Source: Candidatus Accumulibacter contiguus
Lineage (GTDB): Bacteria > Pseudomonadota > Gammaproteobacteria > Burkholderiales > Rhodocyclaceae
Reading direction: 5' to 3'
Assembly (NCBI RefSeq): GCF_012940005.1
Contig: NZ_SPMX01000066.1
Coordinates: 1-64,000, forward strand
DNA: 64,000 nucleotides
The notes under the pieces are model-generated. The model saw only the letters and a list, made by a program, of their open reading frames with translations, was not told the DNA's origin and searched no databases. Each line of letters opens with the position of its first letter. Within the stretch, counting starts at the first letter, position 1. This document shows, one piece after another, positions 40,645-48,394 of the stretch. The position numbers were made by a program, and so were the translations under genes.

Positions 40645-41019
40645 ATGCCCAATATCACCTTTTCCAGTCCGATGCACAAGGACAAGACCATTTACGCCGT
40701 CGCCGGCAGCCACACCCAGACGATTCTCAAGCTCGCCAAGGAGAACCATGTCCCGATCGACTTTTCCTGTGGCGATGGCGAGTGTGGCACCTGCCTGGTC
40801 AGGGTCAGCAGCGTCGACAAGAGCAGCCACAACAAATACGGGCACATGGGTGGTCCTCTGAACGTACGCGAGGTTGCGGTGCTCAAGGACATGGGCAAGA
40901 TCAGGCAGGCACAGATCGAGCAGATGTACGTCGATGACCTGCCACCGACGGAATGGCGTCTCGCTTGCCAGTACATCGTGCGCGACGAGGACATTCTGGT
41001 CGAGTATCCGAGCCGGTGA
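40645..41019 (+). CDS. 2Fe-2S ferredoxin, nif-associated (second)
   Basis: The start at 40645 (MPNITFSSPMHKDKTIYAV) has AAGGAGT upstream. The 124-aa protein has CGDGECGTC and the last Cys in RLACQYIV, plus an insert of about 30 residues between the third and fourth cysteines (KSSHNKYGHMGGPLN...) compared with the preceding ferredoxin. It resembles the FdxD/FeSII-like nif ferredoxins, some of which protect nitrogenase under O2 stress; this is an inference. It overlaps draG by GTGA. Confidence 0.85.
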   Translation: MPNITFSSPMHKDKTIYAVAGSHTQTILKLAKENHVPIDFSCGDGECGTCLVRVSSVDKSSHNKYGHMGGPLNVREVAVLKDMGKIRQAQIEQMYVDDLPPTEWRLACQYIVRDEDILVEYPSR

Positions 41020-41930
41020 CTGCCGCGCCAGCGTCCGCGCGGCCCCCCGGGACGGTTCTGGCACACGCCGAGGCCGCCTACCTCGGTCTCGCGCTCGGCG
41101 ATGCGCTCGGCGCCACGGTCGAGTTCATGACGCCGCGTGAAATCGTCCATCACTATGGCGTGCATCGGGAGATCGTCGGCGGCGGCTGGCTCAGGCTCAA
41201 ACCCGGCCAGATCACCGACGATACCGGCATGTCACTGGCGCTTGGCGAGGCGATCCTGGCCAAAGGCGGCAACGTCGTCCCGCTCGCCTGCGCCGAGGCC
41301 TTCGACGCCTGGATGCGTAGCAAGCCGATCGACATCGGCAACACCGTGCGCCGCAACCTGATCCGCTTTCGCAACAGCGGTAATCCCGTGGCGGAGTATT
41401 CCGATCATGACGCAGGCAACGGCGCCGCGATGCGCGTGCTGCCGGTGGCGCTGGTCACCCTCGGCCGATCCGAGGCCCAGGTTCGCGCCGCCTGCCGCGC
41501 CCAGGCCCGCGTCACCCACCACAATGCGCTGTCCGACGCCGCCTGCGAATTCCTCGTGCTGACGGTGCAGGATTTCATCACGGGCGCATCGCTGGGTCAG
41601 GTTTTCCGCCAGCGCATCTCGCCGCTGGTGCAGCAGCATCCGGAATTCGCCTTCGACGAGCGGCCTCGGCGCGAAAACCCCAGCGGCTGGATCGTCGAGA
41701 CGGTGCAGGCCGTGCTGCAGGCGCTGGTCGAGCTCGACGGCTTCGAGCATTGCCTGGTCGACGTAGTCAATCGCGGTGGCGATGCCGACACCACCGGCGC
41801 CATCGCCGGCATGCTGGCCGGCGCGCTCTACGGCCGCGAAGCCCTGCCGGCGCGCTGGCTGCAGGCACTCGACCCCGATATCCACGAGCGTTGCCGGGCA
41901 CAGGCACGGGCGCTGGCCGTGCCGGATTAG
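41016..41930 (+). CDS. draG: ADP-ribosyl-[dinitrogenase reductase] hydrolase
   Basis: DraG removes ADP-ribose from NifH, reactivating nitrogenase after switch-off. The ADP-ribosylglycohydrolase motifs are present: GDALGATVEF, ITDDTGMSLALGEA, HDAGNGAAMRVLP and NRGGDADTTGAIAGM, with dimanganese-binding acidic residues. I choose GTG 41016, overlapping the ferredoxin stop. About 304 aa. draT, its partner transferase, is not in the window. It ends the nif operon. Confidence 0.92.
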   Translation: MTAAPASARPPGTVLAHAEAAYLGLALGDALGATVEFMTPREIVHHYGVHREIVGGGWLRLKPGQITDDTGMSLALGEAILAKGGNVVPLACAEAFDAWMRSKPIDIGNTVRRNLIRFRNSGNPVAEYSDHDAGNGAAMRVLPVALVTLGRSEAQVRAACRAQARVTHHNALSDAACEFLVLTVQDFITGASLGQVFRQRISPLVQQHPEFAFDERPRRENPSGWIVETVQAVLQALVELDGFEHCLVDVVNRGGDADTTGAIAGMLAGALYGREALPARWLQALDPDIHERCRAQARALAVPD

Positions 41931-42015
41931 ATTCCCCGTTCATCCGGTGCCCGACAGCGTGCTGGCCAACAAGGCGATGACGGCAATGCGGGCAAGGACA
42001 CGCAAACGGAACTAA

Positions 42016-45000
42016 TCATCCTACCCACCGCCTTGCATTCCGGAACATCCGCAACCAAGGCGAATCCTCCCAGCCACGCGCTTCCCAGTCGGCCGGGTGC
42101 CAGGACATCTGGACGCTGCGGAAGACGCGCTCGGGGTGCGGCATCATGATCGAGAAACGGCCGTCGGCGGAAGTGAAGCCGGTGACACCGGCCGGCGAAC
42201 CGTTCGGGTTGTACGGATAGACTTCGGTCGGCTGAGCAATGTTGTCGATGTAGCGCATCGCGACCAGCGCGCTCGCCTGCTGTGCCGCCGAGGCAAAGAC
42301 GGCCAGCCCCTCGCCGTGTGAAACGACGATCGGCAGACGACTGCCGCCCATGCCGGCGAAGAAGATCGACGGCGACTCGGGCACCTCGACCAGCGTAAAG
42401 CGCGCTTCGAACTGCTCGACGCGGTTGCGTGCGAAACGCGGCCAGGCGTCGGCACCGGGGATGATGTCCTTGAGGGCGCTCAGCATCTGGCAACCATTGC
42501 AGACGCCGAGGGCAAAGGTGTCCGGGCGTGCGAAGAAGGCCGAGAAGCTGTCCCGTGCGCGGTCGTTGAAGAGGATCGTCTTCGCCCAGCCCTGACCGGC
42601 GCCGAGTACGTCACCATAGGAGAAACCGCCGCAGGCGACGACGCCCTTGAAGTCGGCCAGCGCGACGCGAGCGGCGAGAATGTCGCTCATATGTACGTCG
42701 ATGGCGGCGAAGCCGGCGCGGTCGAATGCGGCGGCCATTTCGACCTGGCCATTGACGCCCTGTTCGCGCAGAATCGCGATTTGTGGTCGAACGCCGCTAT
42801 GGATGAACGGCGCCGCGACATCGTCGGCGGGATCGAAGCTCAGCGTCACCGACAGGCCGGGGTCAGCGGTATCGAGAATCCGGTCGTATTCCTGTTGCGC
42901 ACATTCCGGGTGGTCACGCAAGCGCTGCATGCGGAAACTGGTTTCCGACCAGGCGCGCTGCAGATCGACGCGTGCTTCGCTGAGCACCGCCCTGGCGTTG
43001 CGAATGATGCGGATCTGGTCCCAGGGGTTGGGGGCGCCGATGAATTGCGAGCAGGCTCCGAGGCCGGCGGCGCGCAGGACACCCATCACCTGGCTCCTTT
43101 CGCTGCGGCGAATCTGCACGACAGCGCCGAGTTCCTCGCAGAACAGGGCGCGCATCAGCTTCTCGAAGGAACGGCCACCGAGCAGGTTGGGCCGTTTTTT
43201 CGTTGCCGTCGACGTCGTTGATCAGCGGGTCGTAGCACAGGCCGTCGGTGTCGATCGAAACGCCACAATGGGCAGCGAAGGCCATTTCGCAGACGGTGGC
43301 GAAGAGACCACCATCGGCGCGGTCGTGGTAGGCGAGCAGCAGATGGGCGGCAGCGAGTTGGCGGATCGCGGTGAAGAAAGCGGGCAGGCGGGTGGGGTCG
43401 TCGACGGTCGGGGGGCTCGCTGCCGGTGGCGTGATACACCTGCGCCAGCGCCGAAGCACCAAGGCGATTGCGGCCGGCGCCGAGGTCGATCAGCAACAGG
43501 TCGGTTTCACCGGCGTCGAGCCGCAGTTGCGGGGTCAGCGTCCGGCGGGCATCGTGCACCGGCGCGAAGCCGGTGACGATCAGCGACAGGGGCGAGACCA
43601 CCTGTTTCTGGCGGCCTTTGTCGGCACCGGCGCTTTCCTGCCAGGCAGTCCGCATCGATAGCGAATCCTTGCCGACCGGAATCGAGACGCCGATTTGCTG
43701 GCAGAGATCGGAGACCGCACGCACGCTATCGAACAGGCGGGCATCCTCGCCGGGGAAACCGGCGGCGGCCATCCAGTTGGCGGAGAGTTTGATCTCGCCG
43801 AGCGTCGCGATGTCGGCGGCGACGAGGTTGGTCAGCGCTTCGCCGACTGCCATGCGACCCGAAGCGGGCGCGTCGATGAGCGCCAGCGGCGCGCGTTCGC
43901 CGATGGCGAAGGCTTCGCCGCGGTAGCCGTGAAAAGCCATCAACGTCACCGCAACGTCGGCACAAGGCAGTTGCCAGGGGCCAACCATCTGGTCACGTGC
44001 CGTCAGGCCACCGACGCTGCGGTCGCCGATGCTGATCAGGAAGGTCTTGTCGGCGACTGCAGGCAGGCGCAGCACGCGATACGCGGCTTCCTTGAGATCC
44101 ACCTCGGTGGCATCGAAAGGCACGCACAGTGGTGGCAGGTGCGTCGCCGTGCGCGTCATCCGCGGCGGTTTGCCGAGCAGCGCGTCCATGTCCATGTCCA
44201 CCGGATGGTTGCCGAAATGACTGTCGGCGACGAGCAGGCGCTTTTCGTGGGTGGTCACGCCGACGACGGCGAAGGGACAGCGTTCGCGTTCGCAGAGCGC
44301 CGAGAACTCGGTGAGGCGGCTGGGCGCAATCGCCAGCACGTAGCGCTCCTGGGCTTCGTTGCACCAGATCTCGGCTGGCGACATGCCGGGTTCCTCGATG
44401 TGCACAGCGCGCAGCTCGAAGCGCGCGCCGCTGCCGGCGCCATGCGCGAGTTCGGGCAGGGCATTCGAGATGCCGCCGGCGCCGACGTCATGCACCGAGA
44501 GGATCGGATTGCCGTCGCCGGGTGTGGAGCCGTCACCGTCGGGCGAACCCATCTGCCAGCAGCGGTCGATGACTTCCTGTACGCGCCGCTGAATCTCGGG
44601 ATTGCCGCGCTGCACCGAAGCGAAATCGAGGTCGGCGTCGTTGCTGCCGGTGGTCATCGAACTGGCGGCGCCGCCACCGAGGCCGATCAGCATGCCCGGT
44701 CCACCGATCTGGAGCAGCAGCGTGCCGGGCGGCAGCGTGCCGGCCTTGAACGACTGGCTGGCGGCGATGTTGCCGACGCCGCCGGCAAGCATGATCGGCT
44801 TGTGGTAACCACGCACGAGCGGTTCGTCGCCGCTGCCGGTGAGTTGCTCGTAGCTGCGGAAATAACCGGCCAGGTTCGGGCGGCCGAACTCGTTGTTGAA
44901 GGCGGCGGCGCCGATCGGCCCTTCGAGCATGATCGCCAGTGGCGAAGCGATGCGGGCCGGGCGACCGTAGTCGGCGCTGGCGCGCTCCCAGGGCTGCGGG

Positions 45001-46037
45001 AAATCCGGGATGTGGAGGTTGGAGACCGAGAAACCGCAGAGGCCGGCTTTCGGTTTCGAGCCGCGGCCGGTGGCGCCTTCATCGCGGATCTCGCCACCCG
45101 CGCCGGTCGCGGCACCGGGGAACGGGGAGATCGCGGTCGGATGATTGTGCGTCTCGACCTTGGCGAGAATGTGCGTCGGCTCTTCGTGATAGGCATAACG
45201 GGCGTTGGCGCCGGCGTGGAAGCGCAGGACGCTGGCGCCTGCGATGACCGATGAGTTGTCCGAATAGGCGACGATGGTGCCATCCGGATGCGCCTGATGT
45301 GTCTCGCGGATCATCCCGAACAGCGTTTCGCTGCGCGGCTGCCCGTCGATCACCCAGGAGGCGTTGAAAATCTTGTGCCGGCAGTGCTCGGAATTGGCCT
45401 GCGCGAACATCATCAGTTCGACGTCGGTCGGGTTGCGCTGTGCCTTGAGGAACAGCTCGACGAGGTAATCGATTTCGTCCTCCGACAGGGCCAGCCCCAG
45501 CCGCGCATTGGCTGCGACCAGCGCGGCACGACCGCCGGCCAGCAGATCGACGCGGGTCAGTGGTTGCGGCGCAAAGTGGCGGAACAGGTCGGCGCTGCGC
45601 GCAAAGTCGTCGACAACGGTCTCCAGCATGCGATCGTGGAGCAGGGCGGCGAGGGCTTCCTTCTCGGAGGCCGACAGCTTGCGTCGCCTGGCCTTGAGCC
45701 AGTAGGCAATGCCGCGTTCGATGCGCTCGATGGCGTGCAGTCCGCAATTGACGGCGATGTCGCTGGCTTTCGACGACCAGGGCGAGATCGTCCCGATGCG
45801 CGGTGTGACGAGCAGCAACTCGCCTGGCGTGTCTTTGGCTGCCGGGCGTTCTTCGAGCAGAGCCGCGAGTTGCCGGCGTTCAGCGTCGCTCAGCGGCTGC
45901 CGGGTGCTGACAAAGTGCCAATATTCGGCAGCCACGATGCGCAGACCTGGCGCGACAGTGGCCACGCGTTGCTGCAGGCCCTGCAGGCGGAAAGAAGAAA
46001 ATGCGGGGGCACCGCGGAGAAACAGGAGATCGGCCAT
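42016..46037 (-). CDS. purL: Phosphoribosylformylglycinamidine synthase (two frameshifts as written)
   Basis: This large-form PurL makes FGAM in purine synthesis. It has an N-terminal domain, an ATP-binding synthase core ([36 protein letters not shown]) and a C-terminal glutaminase with the nucleophile in GVCNGCQM and [10 protein letters not shown]. The frame breaks at a G6 run (43410-43415, plus strand) and a T6 run (43195-43200). Removing one base from each reconnects [16 protein letters not shown]... and [25 protein letters not shown], giving 1,339 aa, the normal length. purL is needed for purine prototrophy, so sequence error is likelier than loss. Confidence 0.92.
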
Positions 46038-46383
46038 GGTGGGCGGCAGGGCAGGCGAGCTGCGCTCAAGGAAGGAACGGCGCGATTATAGCCGACCCGC
46101 AGGGCGCTCTGGCCCGAAGCGGTATCCTGCACCGTCGCCCGGCAAGCGCTCCCGAGACACTCGCAACGGTTGTGGACGATGATTGACTATTCCGGGTGCA
46201 GCGCTGCTGGGCTAGAATCGGGTCAAAACTTGCGCGCCGCCCCAGCCCTGAAGCACGCATGGAGTGCATTGCGATCGCGAGTTCTGCGCAGCTCAGGTGG
46301 CCGAGGTCTGCGCGACGCTGGTGTGGCTCCCTGAATGGTCGCGCAAGGATTGGGCGGCGACGCTTTAATACTCCGGAGTCCCG
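46038..46383. other. Intergenic region between purL and the DMT permease
   Basis: These 346 bp separate two divergent genes and should hold both promoters. No open frame is convincing, and I could not assign promoter elements with confidence. Confidence 0.4.
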
Positions 46384-47280
46384 ATGCCCTGGAAAAAATG
46401 GTCCGCAGAACGTCTTGGTATCGCCCTCGCGGTGCTGGCGGCACTGGGTTTCTCGTTCAAGGCGATCTTCGTCAAGCTCGCGTACGCGGCGGCGCCGGTC
46501 GATGCGGTGACGCTGCTGTCGCTGCGCATGGTGTTTGCGCTGCCAGCTTTTCTCTGGGTCGGCTTCGTCGCCAGTCGTTCGGCGCTGCCGTTGACGGGTC
46601 GGGATTGGGGGACGCTGGTGACGCTCGGGTTGCTCGGCTACTATGGCGCGAGCTTGCTCGATTTTCTGGGCCTGCAATACATCTCGGCGGGCCTCGAACG
46701 TCTGATCCTGTTCACCTACCCGACGCTGACCGTGCTGATCGGCGTGCTGTTCATGGGCAGGACGCTGTCGCGGCGTGAGGTCGGTTCGCTGCTGCTCTCG
46801 TATGCCGGCATCGGTCTCGCTTTTGCGCACGACCTGCAGGTGCTGGGCGAGAGGAACAGTGTGCTGATCGGCGCGGCCTTCGTTTTCGGCTCGTCGCTCT
46901 GTTACGCCTGCTATCTCGCCGGCAGCGGCCCGGCCATCCAGCGACTGGGCGCAGCGCGCTTCACGGCGCTGGCGATGCTGGCTTCGACACTGGCGACGCA
47001 AATCCATTTCCTCGCCACCAAACCCCTCTCGGCACTGCTGCAGCCGCTGCCGATCTATGGCTATGGTGTAGCGATGGCGTTGTTCTCGACGGTCTTGCCG
47101 GTGTTCATGCAGTCGGCGGCGATTCGCCGCATCGGCTCATCGCAGGCGGTGCTGATCGGCACCCTCGGTCCGATGCTGACGATTTTCTTCGGCTGGTGCT
47201 TGTTGTCCGAGCCGATCTCGGCTGCGCAGATCGCCGGCGCGGTGCTGGTACTCGCGGGCGTGTTGCTGGTGAGCTTGTAG
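46384..47280 (+). CDS. DMT-superfamily (EamA) permease
   Basis: The 298-aa membrane protein has about ten helices in two EamA repeats: the first includes AVLAALGFSFKAIFVKLAYAAAP, the second VFGSSLCYACYLAGSGPAIQR and SQAVLIGTLGPMLTIFFGWCLLSEP. It probably exports a metabolite or amino acid; the substrate is not predictable. CCGGAG precedes the ATG. It appears to be a single-gene unit. Confidence 0.88.
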   Translation: MPWKKWSAERLGIALAVLAALGFSFKAIFVKLAYAAAPVDAVTLLSLRMVFALPAFLWVGFVASRSALPLTGRDWGTLVTLGLLGYYGASLLDFLGLQYISAGLERLILFTYPTLTVLIGVLFMGRTLSRREVGSLLLSYAGIGLAFAHDLQVLGERNSVLIGAAFVFGSSLCYACYLAGSGPAIQRLGAARFTALAMLASTLATQIHFLATKPLSALLQPLPIYGYGVAMALFSTVLPVFMQSAAIRRIGSSQAVLIGTLGPMLTIFFGWCLLSEPISAAQIAGAVLVLAGVLLVSL

Positions 47281-47587
47281 TCTGGGCCGTGCAGCCCATC
47301 CGGATACGCCGACAAATTCAAGGCCTTGCCTGGGCAGGACCTCTGGTAACGGTGCGGGAGGTGCGCAGGGCTCGGGCTTTTGCCCGGACGGCGGCTATAG
47401 CCCGGATGCTTGGCGCGCCAGGCTTGCAGCCGTGCCACTGCCTCGGCCCCTCGGTGAGAACCTTGATTCTCCGGTTTGGCCAGCCACCGCGCTTGACTCG
47501 CTCGCCGCCTGGCAGACGACCTTTGAACAGTAGCGCTGATGCTTTGCATTGCAGGCATCAAACAATAGCCGAGCGCCTAAGAACACC
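47281..47587. other. Gene-free stretch before the DUF4160 gene
   Basis: About 300 bp with no supported coding sequence, repeat or hairpin that I could identify. It presumably holds the promoter of the DUF4160/DUF2442 pair. Confidence 0.35.
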
Positions 47588-47848
47588 ATGCCAACCATCA
47601 GCCAGTTCTTCGGAATCGTCATCCAGATGTTTTGGCGCGAACACGCTCCACCGCATTTCCATGCGCTGTATGGAGAGCACGAAGCGCAGATCGATATTCG
47701 AACACTGGAGGTCATCGTCGGCCATTTACCCAAGCGTGCGTTTAACCTCACCATCGAGTGGGCCATCGAACATCGCGCAGAACTCATGGAGGATTGGAAC
47801 TTATGCCAAGCCAAACAGCAGCCAAAGAAAATTCAGCCGCTGGAGTAA
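47588..47848 (+). CDS. DUF4160 protein, possible toxin-antitoxin partner
   Basis: The 86-aa protein begins MPTISQFFGIVIQMFWREH and has the DUF4160 core HAPPHFHALYGEHEAQIDI and NLTIEWAIEHRAELMEDWN. DUF4160 genes regularly pair with DUF2442 genes and have been proposed as toxin-antitoxin-like modules; function is unproven. It overlaps the next gene by 46 bp. Confidence 0.82.
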   Translation: MPTISQFFGIVIQMFWREHAPPHFHALYGEHEAQIDIRTLEVIVGHLPKRAFNLTIEWAIEHRAELMEDWNLCQAKQQPKKIQPLE

Positions 47849-48123
47849 TCCCGGCAGCACCTTGGCGAATTCAGGCAGTCTCTGTCCTTCCCGAGTACAG
47901 ACTGGCTGTGATCTTTCGCGATGGCAGCAACGGCATCGTCGACTGCTCAACTATCCTTACCAGCACCAATCCGGGAGTTTATGCACCCCTGGCCTCCCCG
48001 GAGTTCTTCGCGCAGGTCAGACTGGAACTCGGTGCGCTGACCTGGCCGAATGGCGCAGATCTCGACCCCGGGTGGCTTCATGCCGAATTGGCGGACAAGA
48101 AAACGTGGTCTGTCCCATTTTGA
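47803..48123 (+). CDS. DUF2442 protein, partner of DUF4160
   Basis: Start ATG 47803 (MPSQTAAKENSAAG) lies inside the DUF4160 gene. The 106-aa protein has the DUF2442 pattern VLPEYRLAVIFRDGSNGIVDCS, LASPEFFAQVRLELGALTWPNGADLDPGWLHAE. DUF2442 proteins are thought to be DNA-binding partners in two-gene modules. Overlapping order and size match the common DUF4160-DUF2442 arrangement. Confidence 0.85.
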   Translation: MPSQTAAKENSAAGVIPAAPWRIQAVSVLPEYRLAVIFRDGSNGIVDCSTILTSTNPGVYAPLASPEFFAQVRLELGALTWPNGADLDPGWLHAELADKKTWSVPF

Positions 48124-48160
48124 CTTTGCCCTTTTGACTTTGTGAAGGATTCGCTGCGCC

Positions 48161-48176
48161 GGGCTGGCGCCAGCCC
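48161..48176. repeat. Perfect 16-bp palindrome downstream of the DUF2442 gene
   Basis: GGGCTGGCGCCAGCCC is fully self-complementary and sits 38 bp after the stop. There is no T-run, so a terminator role is uncertain. Confidence 0.5.
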
Positions 48177-48263
48177 TTGACCCGGCTTCAGGCTGGCAGT
48201 TCTCGTTCCGGACCAACGAATCCTTGTCGAAGGTCTCCCCTCGCCAGCAAGCGGCAGAGGGAA

Positions 48264-48309
48264 TGGTCATGGCTGTCATGATCGGGGGTGCCTGCAACGG
48301 CCATGACCG
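48264..48309 (-). repeat. 46-bp palindromic dispersed repeat, copy 4
   Basis: Read on the minus strand it begins CGGTCATGGC and ends GCCATGACCA, so both arms changed together relative to copies 1 and 2 (GAC/GTC to GGC/GCC). It lies about 85 bp before the NACHT-FGE gene. Confidence 0.8.
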
Positions 48310-48394
48310 TTAACGACGATTTTCGGCTAACATCGCCCTTGTACCCCACCCCCCGACAGGCGCCAGACTTCCCGCCCGGCCACCAGAGCAAACC

